Shown: one piece after another, positions 55,115-64,000 of the stretch | How positions within the stretch are numbered: position 1 is the first letter of the stretch | How the letters are laid out: each line of letters opens with the position of its first letter | Source of the DNA: Nocardioides sp. TRM66260-LWL | GTDB taxonomy: Bacteria; Actinomycetota; Actinomycetes; Propionibacteriales; Nocardioidaceae | Assembly: GCF_020075545.1 (NCBI RefSeq) | Contig: NZ_JAIQZK010000005.1 | Location: forward strand, 1-64,000 | Length of the DNA: 64,000 bases | Reading direction: 5' to 3' | The notes under the pieces: model-generated | Database searches by the model: none | Told to the model about the DNA's origin: nothing | What the model saw: only the letters and a program-made list of their open reading frames with translations | Made by a program: the position numbers and the translations under genes

Positions 55115-56179
55115 TCAGGCGGGCGCCGGCGCCCCTGCGGGGTGGTCGGCGGGCTGGGCGGCGACGCTGCCGTCGCCCGCCGTGGCCGGCACGAGCGAGG
55201 CGACGAACTCCAGCTTGTCGAGCACCGGGGCGGGGATGACGAACGGGTAGAGGTCGTCCTTGCCCATGCTGCGGTTGATCTGGTTCAGGGCGGTCGACAG
55301 CGGGATCCAGACGCCGGTGACGACGTCGCGGAACCGTGAGAACGAGCTGACCGGGCCGACGGTCGTCAGGCCGAACTCGCGCGCGGTCTCGACGGTGTCG
55401 CAGATGTGCAGCAGGTGCGCCCAGGTCTCCGCGAAGTCCTCGAAGGGGTGCATGGTGGCGTAGGTGGAGATGAAGGCCTCGGCCCAGTCGTCCGGCGGCC
55501 CGTCGGCGTAGTGGCGGTCGATCGCGGCCTGGTAGTCGGCCGACTCGTCGCCGAACAGCTCGCGGCACCGGGCCATCCGCTCCTCGCCGCGCACCAGCTG
55601 CCACTCGTAGTAGTGGCCGATCTCGTGACGGAAGTGGCCGAGCATCGTGCGGTACGGCTCGGCCAGCCGCGCCCGGACCTGCTCGCGGTGGGCGTCGTCG
55701 CTCTCGGCGAGGTCGATGGTGATGACGCCCTCGGCGTGCCCGATCGTGACGTCCTCCTCGACGCTGGAGAGCAGGTCGAAGGCCAGGCCGTTCTCGGGGT
55801 CGCCGCCCGTGGCGGGGTCCTTGCCGAGGATCGGCAGCCCGAGGCCCTCGAGCTCGGCGATCAGGTGCCGCTTGGCCGCCTCGGCCACCGCGTAGGCCGC
55901 GAGGCCCTCGGCGTCGTCGTCGGACGGGCGGATGCGGGTGAGGTCGCAGGAGAAGCACTGCCCGCCCTCGACGCTCGCCAGCCAGGTGCAGCCCGAGAGC
56001 CCCAGGTTGCGGCAGACGAACCACGCCGCGCCGCCGGCGTCGACGTAGCGGCCCTCGACGTCGACGGGCACGAGCGTCCGCTCGGCGCGCGACCAGCCCA
56101 GGGCGGTGCCGCAGGAGATGCACACGGAGTTCTCGGCGAACAGGGGGTTGTCGCAGACGCGACAGCGATGGGCCAGCAC
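55115..56179 (-). CDS. zinc-ribbon protein with putative zinc metallopeptidase domain
   Basis: A 354-residue protein. The N-terminal zinc ribbon has CRVCDN and CISCGTAL; a second Cys pair is near 55-65 (WFVCRNLGLSGCTW). The C-terminal domain contains GHFRHEIGHYYEW, an HExGH-type zinc site. This is the DUF2248/putative zinc-binding metallopeptidase architecture. GTG start. Substrate unknown. Confidence 0.83.
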   Translation of the reverse strand: MLAHRCRVCDNPLFAENSVCISCGTALGWSRAERTLVPVDVEGRYVDAGGAAWFVCRNLGLSGCTWLASVEGGQCFSCDLTRIRPSDDDAEGLAAYAVAEAAKRHLIAELEGLGLPILGKDPATGGDPENGLAFDLLSSVEEDVTIGHAEGVITIDLAESDDAHREQVRARLAEPYRTMLGHFRHEIGHYYEWQLVRGEERMARCRELFGDESADYQAAIDRHYADGPPDDWAEAFISTYATMHPFEDFAETWAHLLHICDTVETAREFGLTTVGPVSSFSRFRDVVTGVWIPLSTALNQINRSMGKDDLYPFVIPAPVLDKLEFVASLVPATAGDGSVAAQPADHPAGAPAPA

Positions 56180-56251
56180 GCGCAGAAGCGTGCCAGCCGA
56201 CGCCGACCGTCCGCAGAAGCCACCCGTTGGGGTCGGACGCGCGCAGGCCCC

Positions 56252-57805
56252 TCAGGCGGTGACGGCGAGGACGACCGCGGAGCGCCGCACAGGGTCGCAC
56301 CAGCGCTCCCGGGTGCGCAGGAGCCGGACCGCCGACCAGGCGAGCATCGGCACCGCGAGCAGCGGCGCGATCCGCCAGTCGTCGATCTGCGCGAGCCCGC
56401 TGAAGACCAGCCCGGTGACGGTGGTGGCCAGGGCCAGGCGCGCGGAGTAGCCCACCATCGCCGTGGGCGGCGCCGGCGTCGCGCGGGCCGAGCGCAGGTC
56501 GACGGCGTAGGGGTGCTGCTGCGACCAGCGCATCGACGCCCCGGTCACCTGCACGAGCACCACGAGCAGGCTGGCGACGAGCGCGCTGGCCTCGGCCGGA
56601 CGCGGCACCCCGGCTCGCGCGCCCGCCACCAGCACGGTCAGGACGCCGGCGGCCAGCAGGAACTCCGCCAGCACCTGCACCCGCGCCCGGAAGACGGTCT
56701 GCGGCGGCACCGGCAGGCTCTCGCGCCAGCGTCCGCCGCCGCCGTCCAGGCACCAGGCGTTGACGCCGAACAGCAGCGCCCCGCCGGAGATCACCAGGCC
56801 GGGGAGCAGGGTCAGCGACGACCACGGCAGGTCGCCGAGGACGGCGACCAGGCCGGGGCCGAGGGCCAGCACCAGCAGCCCCCGGCGCATCGGGACGGCG
56901 CGCCACACCGACGCCCGGTCGCCGCGCACGAGCGCGCGGGCGGCCGAGCGGGGCAGCGGCCTCGCCCGGCGGTGCCCGGTCTCGGCGGCCACCTCGTCGA
57001 TCGGGAGCAGCCGGGCGGCCCGGCGGGCGGGCACCGCGCCGAGCAGGACGGCGCCGACCGTCACCACGGCCAGGCCGGCGAGCGTCAGGCCCCAGCGCGG
57101 CCCGGGCGCGCCGAGCAGCCCGACGAGCAGCCACGACGTCGGGACGGCGTCCAGCAGCGGGACGAGCCGGTGCGCGGCCTGGGCGGCCAGCGCCGCGACC
57201 ACCAGCACGGCGGCGACGCCGCGCACGAGCAGGAGGCCGCGGGGACGCCGGCGGACCGCCTCCACCGTCCACGCGAGCGCCTGGCCGACGGCCGTGGCCA
57301 GCAGCAGCCACAGCGCCAGCCCGAGCTGCAGGCCCAGCAGCGGCACCGGACGCGGCCCGACGGCGTAGGCCCCCGCGCCCAGCAGCACCCAGGCCTGCAC
57401 CATCCAGGCGATCGTCAGCGGCGCCAGCAGCAGCGCGCCGAGGTGGTCGACGGTCGGGCTGACCGGGAAGACCTGCGCGGGCTCGCGGGCGAGCAGCTCG
57501 CGCCCGCCGCCGCCCGCGATCGCGGAGACGGCGGTGATGACCACCAGGGCCGCCATCGCCGTCGGCAGCAGCACGAGCAGGTTGAACGCGCGGCCGGTGC
57601 CGCCGGCGTCCGGCGTCAGGGCCGGGACGACCGCCGCTGCGGGGAGCGAGGCGACGACGAGCGCCGCGGCCACACGCTGTCGCCGCCCGCCCGTGCCGCG
57701 CCGGAAGGCGAGCAACGCCGCGACGTCGCGCAGGGGTCGGACGAGCCCCTCGCGCCGCGGGCGGCGGCCCGGCTCAGTCGAGGAGGTCGCGGTAGACACG
57801 CGCAC
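56252..57805 (-). CDS. ABC transporter permease-like membrane protein
   Basis: A 517-residue polytopic protein with about twelve hydrophobic segments, for example LLVLLPTAMAALVVITAVSAI and LVSGG-like stretches near the C-terminus. No ABC signature of its own, but it overlaps the ATPase gene by 32 bases, so the two should form one transporter. It is probably an exporter (ABC-2-like); the cargo is unknown. GTG start at 57805. Confidence 0.78.
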   Translation of the reverse strand: MRVSTATSSTEPGRRPRREGLVRPLRDVAALLAFRRGTGGRRQRVAAALVVASLPAAAVVPALTPDAGGTGRAFNLLVLLPTAMAALVVITAVSAIAGGGGRELLAREPAQVFPVSPTVDHLGALLLAPLTIAWMVQAWVLLGAGAYAVGPRPVPLLGLQLGLALWLLLATAVGQALAWTVEAVRRRPRGLLLVRGVAAVLVVAALAAQAAHRLVPLLDAVPTSWLLVGLLGAPGPRWGLTLAGLAVVTVGAVLLGAVPARRAARLLPIDEVAAETGHRRARPLPRSAARALVRGDRASVWRAVPMRRGLLVLALGPGLVAVLGDLPWSSLTLLPGLVISGGALLFGVNAWCLDGGGGRWRESLPVPPQTVFRARVQVLAEFLLAAGVLTVLVAGARAGVPRPAEASALVASLLVVLVQVTGASMRWSQQHPYAVDLRSARATPAPPTAMVGYSARLALATTVTGLVFSGLAQIDDWRIAPLLAVPMLAWSAVRLLRTRERWCDPVRRSAVVLAVTA

Positions 57806-58490
57806 CCTCCTCGCCGCCCATCTGCGCGGCGCTGACGACGGCCACCTGGCTGCCTCCGCGCAGCACCCGCACCTGGGTGCAGGCGGCCACGGCGAGATCG
57901 CGCAGGTGGGTCGAGACCAGCACGGCCGCGCCGCGGGCGCGGGCGTCGGCGATCAGCTCCAGCGTCGCCTCGACCCCGAGCGGGTCGACCCCGTCGAACG
58001 GCTCGTCGAGCAGCAGCACAGGGGGCCGGTGCATCGCGGCGAGCACGACCGAGAGCCGCCGTCCCATGCCGTGGGAGAAGCCGGCGGTGATGCGGTGGGC
58101 GACGTCGCCGAGCCCGAAGCGCTCCAGCAGGTCGCGGGCCCGCGCCTCCCAGCCGGGGTCGTGACGGTCGAGGTCGCGCAGCCGCGCGGAGAGCTGCAGG
58201 TGCTCCCACGGCGTCGCGCGCGGCACGAGCCCGCCGATGTCGGGGCAGTAGCCGACGGCGCGGCGCGCGTCCATGGTGTGCGTGCGCAGGTCGAAGCCGG
58301 CCACCTGGACGTCGCCCTCGGTCGGAGGGACGACCCCGGCGAGCACGCGCATCGTCGTCGACTTGCCCGCGCCGTTGCGACCCAGCAGCGCGGTGGCCTG
58401 GCCGGCCTCCGCGTCGAGGTCGATGCCGCCGACCGCCTCGACCTCGCCGAAGCGGACGCGCAGCCCCCGCACGTGCACCGGATGGGTCAC
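57774..58490 (-). CDS. ABC transporter ATP-binding protein
   Basis: A 238-residue ATPase. Walker A LLGRNGAGKSTTMRVL, signature-like GFSHGMGRRLSVVLA (an atypical variant of LSGGQ), Walker B PPVLLLDEPFDGVDPLG and the H-loop VSTHLRDL. The GTG at 58490 has GGGAGGAG six bases before it. It drives the permease encoded downstream. Confidence 0.87.
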   Translation of the reverse strand: MTHPVHVRGLRVRFGEVEAVGGIDLDAEAGQATALLGRNGAGKSTTMRVLAGVVPPTEGDVQVAGFDLRTHTMDARRAVGYCPDIGGLVPRATPWEHLQLSARLRDLDRHDPGWEARARDLLERFGLGDVAHRITAGFSHGMGRRLSVVLAAMHRPPVLLLDEPFDGVDPLGVEATLELIADARARGAAVLVSTHLRDLAVAACTQVRVLRGGSQVAVVSAAQMGGEEGARVYRDLLD

Positions 58491-58649
58491 CCTCGCTCCT
58501 CCCGCCGGACGCCCGCGTCCGCGCTCCCGGCCGCGGGCCGGCACGGCCCGGGCCGATCGGGACATCGGCGCGCGACCGCGCGATCTGAGCCGGCCGCCTC
58601 CCCCGCCAGTGTGCCCGGCAGGCGGGGAGCCGCGCGTCATGATGGCGCC

Positions 58650-59045
58650 ATGCGCTTCCTCTGGCTGCCCGTCGACGTCGCCCTCGTCCTGCTCTTCGCC
58701 GCGATCGGCCGCTCCAGCCACGAGGAGGGCCTCACGCTGCTGGGCACCCTCGAGACCGCCGGGCCGTTCCTGGTCGGCGTCGCCCTGGCCTGGGCGGTGC
58801 TCTCGGCGCGGTCGTGGGCCGGCGGCGGCCTGGTGGCCGGGCTGCTGGTCTGGCCGACGACCGTCATCGTGGGCATGGGCGTGCGCCGCCTGGTCGGCGA
58901 GGGCACCGCCACCTCGTTCGTGGTGGTCGCGACGATCGTCCTGGCGGTGCTGCTGGTGGGCTCGCGGCTCGTCGCCCACCTGGTGCGGCGGCGCACCGGT
59001 CGCGCGGCGCACGACCTCGGCCACCGCAGCGGCGCCGCGCGCTGA
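58650..59045 (+). CDS. DUF3054 family membrane protein
   Basis: A 131-residue membrane protein with four hydrophobic helices (MRFLWLPVDVALVLLFAAIGRSSHEEGLTLLG at the start, GRSSH being typical of DUF3054). Function unknown. It is divergent from the ABC operon; a gap of 159 bases holds no other clear feature. Confidence 0.8.
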   Translation: MRFLWLPVDVALVLLFAAIGRSSHEEGLTLLGTLETAGPFLVGVALAWAVLSARSWAGGGLVAGLLVWPTTVIVGMGVRRLVGEGTATSFVVVATIVLAVLLVGSRLVAHLVRRRTGRAAHDLGHRSGAAR

Positions 59046-59243
59046 CGACGCCGAACGGTGACGCGCGGCGCGCGGCAGCGACCCGAGGGCGCGTGCCGAC
59101 GCCGAGCCCGGCGCACACGGGGAGATTTCTCGTCCGAGCGGGTTTGGCCCTCCACCGAACGCGGGATAGGGGGACAGTGTCGGCGCTCGGGGCGCCGGAC
59201 CGAGGAGGTCGGCTCCTCGTCACATCACCTCCCAGGAGACGGC

Positions 59244-59540
59244 ATGTCCAACGTCAAGGTCTCGTACCAGGAGCTCCAGCAGAAGGCCACGGAGTTCCGC
59301 AACCACCAGCAGACCATCAACGACGAGCTCGAGCGCCTGAAGGGCAAGGTCCACGAGCTCACCTCCGGCGGCTTCGTCACCGACTCCGCGTCGGGCCAGT
59401 TCAACGAGTCCTACGAGCAGCTCAAGGGCGGCCTGAACAAGGCGCTCGAGGGCCTCGACGGCCTCGCCGGCTACCTGGAGAAGGCCGCCACCACGTTCCA
59501 GAACGTCGACAGCGAGCTCGCCAAGGCGCTCAAGGGCTGA
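59244..59540 (+). CDS. WXG100-like (ESAT-6 family) secreted protein
   Basis: A 98-residue helical-hairpin protein with no signal peptide (VSYQELQQKATEFRNHQQTINDELERLKGKVHELTSGGFVTDSASGQFNESYEQLKGGLNKALEGLDGLAGYLEKAATTFQNVDSELAKAL). The usual WxG turn between the helices is replaced by GGF, a known variant class. AGGAGA precedes the ATG. It converges with the EccC/EssC-type ATPase gene and is a likely type VII substrate. Confidence 0.85.
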   Translation: MSNVKVSYQELQQKATEFRNHQQTINDELERLKGKVHELTSGGFVTDSASGQFNESYEQLKGGLNKALEGLDGLAGYLEKAATTFQNVDSELAKALKG

Positions 59541-59557
59541 CGTCCCCCCACCCGACG

Positions 59558-59595
59558 AGCAGGGGCCCGACCGGATCTCCGGTCGGGCCCCTGCT
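59558..59595. terminator. bidirectional hairpin terminator
   Basis: Arms AGCAGGGGCCCGACCGG and CCGGTCGGGCCCCTGCT (17 bp, perfect), loop ATCT. It lies between convergent genes (WXG100-like and the type VII ATPase) and suits termination from both sides. Confidence 0.85.
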
Positions 59596-59626
59596 CTGTG
59601 TCCGGGGTCGGCGCGAGGGGTCGGCC

Positions 59627-62600
59627 TCAGACGCCGGCCTGGTCGGGCAGCGGGGCGCAGGTCGCGACCTGCACCCACTGGCCGTCGCCGCGGTGCAGCC
59701 AGCCGCGGCCGGGCTGGATGGGCCCGCCGATCAGGTCGCGCGGCAGCCGGAGGCCCACGAGCTCGCCGTCACCGTAGGACTGCGGTGAGAGCAGGAGGCC
59801 ACGGCGGCCCTTGCGCAGCTCGCCGAGCCAGCCGAGCGACGCCGACGCGAGGGACTCCGCGTCGCCGCCCACCAGCACCTGGCTGCCGGGGCGCTGGCCG
59901 CGCAGCACGCCCAGGACGTGGTCGCCGGCGTCCCAGGTGCGGATCCCGTCGGCGTCGTCCACCACGATGAGCAGCGGGGCGCTCGCCTCCGCGCAGCGAG
60001 CGGCGAACCGCGACTCCGACTCGTCCGAGGTCACGACGCCGAGCACGCCCTCGTGCCCGTCGAGGTCGCGCATCGCCCCGGGGCGCGGCGCGACGACGAC
60101 CACCTGACCGCCGGTGTCGAGCCACGACTGGGCCGCGGCCCGCAGCACGGTGCTGCGCCCGGAGCGTCCGGGCCCGCCCACGACGAAGCCGGCGCCGGAG
60201 CGGTAGTCGACCTCGAAGGCGGTGAGCTCGTCGCCGCCGACGCCGATCACCGCCACCGGACCGCCGGGCGCCGCACCGGACGCCGCGCCGCGCAGCGAGA
60301 GCAGCTCGCCGAGCTCGATGCGCAGCGGCAGCGGGTCGACCCGGAACGGCGCCACCGTGACGGGACCGCGCGCGGCCGCGCGCTCCCCCAGCACGGCCAG
60401 CGCCTGCGCCTGGCCCTGGGCGGTGGAGTCGTCACCGAGCAGGAACACCTGGGTCTCGACCCCCGTGCCGTAGAAGCCGCGGCCGTCGGGCACCGAGTCG
60501 GGCATGTCGCGCGGGGTGAGGCCGACCAGGCCGTAGTCGTCGCGGTCGGCGAGTCGCAGCGTCAGCTTGCTCTCCGTCATCGAGGAGACCCGCACGTTGT
60601 AGGCGAGGGTGCGGTCGCCGGTGATGATCGCGTGGACGCCGAGGCTGGCGCCCTCGCGCAGGATCCGCATGATCGCGTCGGTGTTGGCGTCGGTGGCGCC
60701 GAGCGTGGCGGTGAAGCCCTCCCAGCGGTCGAGCATCACCAGCAGGTGCGGCAGCGGGTCGACGCCCGACGCCCGCTGCTCGGAGACGTCGCCGAAGCCG
60801 TGCTGGGTCAGCAGCCGCTGCCGGCGGTCGAGCTCCTCCCCGATCCGCGCGAGCAGGCGCGTGGCCCGCTCGCTCTCGGTGCGGGAGACGACGCTGCCGG
60901 TGTGCGGCAGTCGCAGCAGCGCGGAGAGCGCGCCGTTGCCGCAGTCGATGCCGTAGAGGTGCACGTCGGACGGCGTCGCCTGGGCGGCCACCGCGCCGGC
61001 GAGCGTGCGCAGCACCTGCGAGCGACCCGAGCGGGCCGAGCCGATCACCAGCAGGTGGCCGTCGCGGTGCGGGTCCCACGTCGCGACCTCCTGCCGCTGC
61101 AGCTCGGGACGGTCGCAGCGGCCGTAGGCCAGCGGCGGCACGGCGCCGGGCACCGGCTCGGGGTGCTCGGGCGCGATCAGGCGCTCCTCGAGCGCCTCCA
61201 GCCACGGGCTGCGCTGCGGCGGCACGCCCTCGGCCTGGCCGGCCTCGACCACGGCCGCCACCAGCGCGGCGAGGTCGGTGTCGTCGACCGCCACGGCCGC
61301 CTGCTTGGTCTTCGGCGGCGCGGGCGGGGCGTAGGCGAGCCCCCGCCAGCCGAGCGGCGCCACGAACGGCGGCGGGACGTCGACCGCGACCGCACCCGGA
61401 CGTCGTCCGCCCACGCGTCCGGACTGGAACGGCTGCAGCGCGCCCGCGCCGAGCCGGACGTAGGCGCGACCCGGCGTCGACTTCGCGATGCGCGAGGCGT
61501 CCGGGGAGTCGAGCACGTCGGTGGAGTCGCCGGCGTCGGCCACCCGCAGCGCGATGCGCATGTTGGTGTTGGCGCGGATCTCCGGGGAGACCACGCCGCT
61601 GGGCCGCTGGGTCGCGAGGATCAGGTGGATGCCGAGGGAGCGGCCCAGCTGCGAGATCGCCACCAGGCCGTTGACGAAGTCGGGCAGCTCCTTGAAGAGC
61701 TGGGCGAACTCGTCGATCACGATCAGCAGGCGGGGCAGCGGCGGCCGGTGCGGCTCCTTGGCCCGCAGGTCGCGGTAGTCCTCGATGTCCTTGACGCCGG
61801 CCTCGGCGAGGAAGTGCTCGCGGTAGTGCAGCTCGGCACGCAGCGAGGCCAGCGCGCGGACGACCAGGTGAGGGTCGAGGTTGTTGACCTTGCCGACCGT
61901 GTGCGGGAACTTGACGCAGTCCTTGAACGCGCCGTCGCCCTTGTAGTCGACGAGCACGAAGTTCAGCGCGTCGGGCCGGTTCGCGACCGCCAGGGAGGCG
62001 ATCATCGTCTGCAGCAGCTCGGTCTTGCCCGCGCCGGTGGTGCCGGCGATCAGGCCGTGCGGTCCGTCGGCCTTGAGGTCGAGGCTGAACGGGCCGCCGA
62101 GCCCGGCGCCGAGCACCATGCGCGTGCTCTCCGGCTGCATCACCCAGCCGGCCCGCACGGCGTCGGCGGTGGGCGGGTCGATGCCGAGCACCTCGAGCAG
62201 TCGCGCGGAGTCGGGCAGCGACTCGCCCTCCTGCGAGGCGCCGACGTCGCGCAGCGACGCGATCGGACGCATCGCGCGGTCGCACCAGGCCGACTCGACG
62301 CCCTCGCGCAGCACGCCGACCAGATCGCGGGTGCCGCCCCGGCGCAGCACGGCGCGGGCGGCGTCGTCGGCCTGGAGGGCGAGCGTGGCGGTGCACCGCT
62401 CCGGCAGGGACTTCTCGTGGTCGTCGACGCAGATCGCGAAGATCGCGACCTGCGGGCCGCGGGCGAGCAGCTCGGTGAGCCCCGGCACGGCGCGCATCTC
62501 GCGGAACCCGTGCAGCACGACGACGTGGGCCGGGAAGGAGTCGGCCGTGGCCGAGTGCTCCTTGAGCGCCTTCTGGCGCTCGCTCAGCAGCCGCGAGAGC

Positions 62601-63940
62601 GCCGCCACCTGGGCGGTCAGGGTGTCGGTGTCGAGACCGACCATCGCCACGACCGACTCGGGGTCGGCCGGCCGCAGCTGGGGCACCCACTGCAGCCAGC
62701 CCCACTCCTCGGAGCCGCGGGTGGTCAGGAAGGTCATGGTGAGGTCGCGCGGCGCGTGCAGCGCCGCCAGCTGGACGACGACCCAGCGCAGCGTCCGGTC
62801 GATCTCCTCGGCCATGCCCGCGAGGCCGACGACGCCGGACGTCACCAGGTCGAAGCCGACCGGCACCGCGTGCGTCTCGTGCTGGTTCTCGGTGCGCTCG
62901 CCGGTGAGCCGCACCTCCGAGGGGAGGTCGTGGGTGCCGAGCCGCAGGGCCAGGAAGTCGGGATCGTGGCGCCGCCGCTCCCACAGCCTCCGGCCCGGGA
63001 GCAGGCACGTGACGAGCACGTCGGCGGCGTCCGGCATCGCCTGCCGCAGCCGCTGCTCCTCCTCGCGGACCGCCTCGCGCAGCCGCTCCTGGGCCCGCGC
63101 CAGGCTGGCCTCGTACGCCTCGACCTCCTCGCGGTGGTCCTTGGCGCCGCCGACGCGGTCGGCGATGTAGTTGCCGAGCATCATGATCGGCGACATCAGG
63201 CCGAACAGCAGGCTGATCGGGTTGTAGACCACGGCCATGATGCCAGCCACGGGCAGCGGCAGCAGCATCGCGATCCACGGCAGCCGACGGGTCTTGTGGG
63301 CCTGCGGCGCCCGCGGGATCTCGATCTCCGCGGGGTCGACGTACGGCGCGATCCGCGGTGGCCGCAGGAAGTTGCGCCAGCCCGGGTCGCCCGACTCCAC
63401 GACGGTCTCGGCCGCCCGGGCGGAGCGCACCTCGACGACGGAGTCGCCGATCTCGAGCAGCTGCCCCGGCGCCAGCGGGGTCGGCTCGTCCGCGCTCAGC
63501 AGGGCGCCGTCGACGGCGGCGCCGTTGGTGGAGCCGAGATCGACGACCGTCACGTCTCCGGCGGTGACCTCGAGCCGGCAGTGGCGGCGCGACAGCGAGC
63601 GGTCGGGCCACGACAGCGGGCCGGTGCGGCCGATCTCGTGGGTGCCGACGGGCAGGGCGAACACCAGCCCGGCGCACGGCCCCCCGGTGACGTGCAGCTG
63701 CAGGCCGGCGGTGGGGAGCTCGACGGGCTCGTGCCCGCCGAACGAGACGACGTCGCCGTGGTGCAGGCCCAGCTCGGCGACGGTCGCGTCGTCGGCCGCC
63801 GGGCGCAGGCTCCAGGAGCCGTGGGCGCCGACCTCGGCGGCCAGCGCCCGCTCGAGGGTGGCGACCGGCGTCGCGTCGTCACAGGCGACGAGGACGTCGC
63901 GGGTGGTCGACTCGTGGACGACGGTGCAGGAGATGCGCAT
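59627..63940 (-). CDS. type VII secretion ATPase (EccC/EssC-like, FtsK/SpoIIIE family) with N-terminal FHA domain
   Basis: A 1437-residue protein. The first 75 residues form a ubiquitin-like/FHA-like fold, then an FHA domain at about 85-175 (GTHEIGRTGPLSWPDRSLSRRHCRLEV, LGSTNGAAVDG). A membrane hairpin lies at about 222-260 (LPWIAMLLPLPVAGIMAVVYNPISLLFGLMSPIMMLG). Three FtsK-type ATPase domains follow: the first intact (Walker A GTTGAGKTELL near residue 633, Walker B LLIVIDEFAQLF), the second and third degenerate (GSARSGRSQ near 970, GGPGRSGRST near 1258, lysine lost). The FHA-membrane-ATPase layout is that of Firmicute EssC rather than mycobacterial EccC. It should export the WXG100-like protein encoded beside it. 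Confidence 0.92.
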   Translation of the reverse strand: MRISCTVVHESTTRDVLVACDDATPVATLERALAAEVGAHGSWSLRPAADDATVAELGLHHGDVVSFGGHEPVELPTAGLQLHVTGGPCAGLVFALPVGTHEIGRTGPLSWPDRSLSRRHCRLEVTAGDVTVVDLGSTNGAAVDGALLSADEPTPLAPGQLLEIGDSVVEVRSARAAETVVESGDPGWRNFLRPPRIAPYVDPAEIEIPRAPQAHKTRRLPWIAMLLPLPVAGIMAVVYNPISLLFGLMSPIMMLGNYIADRVGGAKDHREEVEAYEASLARAQERLREAVREEEQRLRQAMPDAADVLVTCLLPGRRLWERRRHDPDFLALRLGTHDLPSEVRLTGERTENQHETHAVPVGFDLVTSGVVGLAGMAEEIDRTLRWVVVQLAALHAPRDLTMTFLTTRGSEEWGWLQWVPQLRPADPESVVAMVGLDTDTLTAQVAALSRLLSERQKALKEHSATADSFPAHVVVLHGFREMRAVPGLTELLARGPQVAIFAICVDDHEKSLPERCTATLALQADDAARAVLRRGGTRDLVGVLREGVESAWCDRAMRPIASLRDVGASQEGESLPDSARLLEVLGIDPPTADAVRAGWVMQPESTRMVLGAGLGGPFSLDLKADGPHGLIAGTTGAGKTELLQTMIASLAVANRPDALNFVLVDYKGDGAFKDCVKFPHTVGKVNNLDPHLVVRALASLRAELHYREHFLAEAGVKDIEDYRDLRAKEPHRPPLPRLLIVIDEFAQLFKELPDFVNGLVAISQLGRSLGIHLILATQRPSGVVSPEIRANTNMRIALRVADAGDSTDVLDSPDASRIAKSTPGRAYVRLGAGALQPFQSGRVGGRRPGAVAVDVPPPFVAPLGWRGLAYAPPAPPKTKQAAVAVDDTDLAALVAAVVEAGQAEGVPPQRSPWLEALEERLIAPEHPEPVPGAVPPLAYGRCDRPELQRQEVATWDPHRDGHLLVIGSARSGRSQVLRTLAGAVAAQATPSDVHLYGIDCGNGALSALLRLPHTGSVVSRTESERATRLLARIGEELDRRQRLLTQHGFGDVSEQRASGVDPLPHLLVMLDRWEGFTATLGATDANTDAIMRILREGASLGVHAIITGDRTLAYNVRVSSMTESKLTLRLADRDDYGLVGLTPRDMPDSVPDGRGFYGTGVETQVFLLGDDSTAQGQAQALAVLGERAAARGPVTVAPFRVDPLPLRIELGELLSLRGAASGAAPGGPVAVIGVGGDELTAFEVDYRSGAGFVVGGPGRSGRSTVLRAAAQSWLDTGGQVVVVAPRPGAMRDLDGHEGVLGVVTSDESESRFAARCAEASAPLLIVVDDADGIRTWDAGDHVLGVLRGQRPGSQVLVGGDAESLASASLGWLGELRKGRRGLLLSPQSYGDGELVGLRLPRDLIGGPIQPGRGWLHRGDGQWVQVATCAPLPDQAGV

Positions 63941-63967
63941 GCGGGGTCCTCGATGGGTGGGGGTGGC

Positions 63968-64000
63968 TCAACTCTGGAGACGCGGCACGTCGACGGTGAC
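63968..64000 (-). CDS. 3' end of an unidentified gene upstream of the type VII ATPase (partial)
   Basis: Reading the minus strand from the window edge gives ten codons, VTVDVPRLQS, and a TGA at 63968-63970. That is 27 bases before the EccC-like start, a spacing that fits one operon. Too short to identify, and it could be a chance reading. Confidence 0.4.
   Translation of the reverse strand, partial: VTVDVPRLQS

Overview
The window reads as a high-GC actinobacterial chromosome, probably Nocardioides or another Nocardioidaceae. Reasons: GTG starts and GTGA/ATGA overlaps are common, there is a DnaK-GrpE-DnaJ-HspR/ClpB regulon with HAIR operators, F420-type oxidoreductases (LLM and deazaflavin-dependent nitroreductase families), menaquinone biosynthesis (MenB), a KstR-like operator and a type VII secretion ATPase. 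The genus is inferred; there is no rRNA or tRNA in the window.

Bases 1 to about 30,370 are the right-hand part of an integrative and conjugative element. Its left end lies outside the window. Almost all genes run on the minus strand in tightly overlapping operons. From promoter-proximal to distal these are: a lipoprotein and a secreted Cys-rich protein; a complete Tad/Flp-like pilus set (CpaB/SAF, CpaE-like, TadA, TadB, TadC, Flp-like pilin, three TadE/G-like proteins); a large LysM/BTAD membrane protein; an iteron-like repeat region; a two-gene segment with a MinD-like protein; then an actinobacterial type IV secretion system (VirB2-like, VirB8-like, VirB6-like, SCO6880 family, VirB4 and a VirD4-type coupling protein with its membrane anchor encoded separately). 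Inside it are a TauE/SafE transporter as cargo and an unusual 918-residue exported protein that joins two nuclease-type domains to two wall-hydrolase domains. The distal genes include a protein built around DnaA domain IV without an ATPase domain. A winged-helix regulator and a tyrosine integrase close the element beside the 3' end of menB. Three genes of the element (small P-loop ATPase, VirB4, and an 86-residue protein) share an identical 18-base sequence ending in the start codon, preceded by a hairpin and sitting in a 90-91 base intercistronic gap. This is the best candidate here for an undescribed regulatory system.

From 30.4 to 41 kb is ordinary chromosome: menB, a nitroreductase-like protein, an ACT-domain protein, then a catabolic-looking block (P450, and a minus-strand operon of LLM oxidoreductase, DUF1214 protein, SDR and sulfotransferase) controlled from a divergent promoter with a KstR-type palindrome, plus a SnoaL-like protein, a small anchored protein and an aldo/keto reductase.

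From 41 to 50.6 kb is the heat-shock block: dnaK-grpE-dnaJ-hspR, two accessory genes (DUF445 and Abi-alpha/DUF4393), then clpB. HspR-type HAIR palindromes stand before dnaK and clpB.

From 50.8 to 64 kb are housekeeping and secretion genes: an M1 metallopeptidase, a sucrase/ferredoxin-like protein, a CDF metal exporter, a Xi-class GST-like reductase, a zinc-binding metallopeptidase, an ABC transporter pair, a DUF3054 protein, and a type VII pair (WXG100-like substrate and an FHA-containing three-ATPase EccC/EssC protein) that converges on a strong bidirectional terminator. Two clusters of long perfect palindromes lie between genes at 31.9-32.1 and 50.6-50.75 kb.
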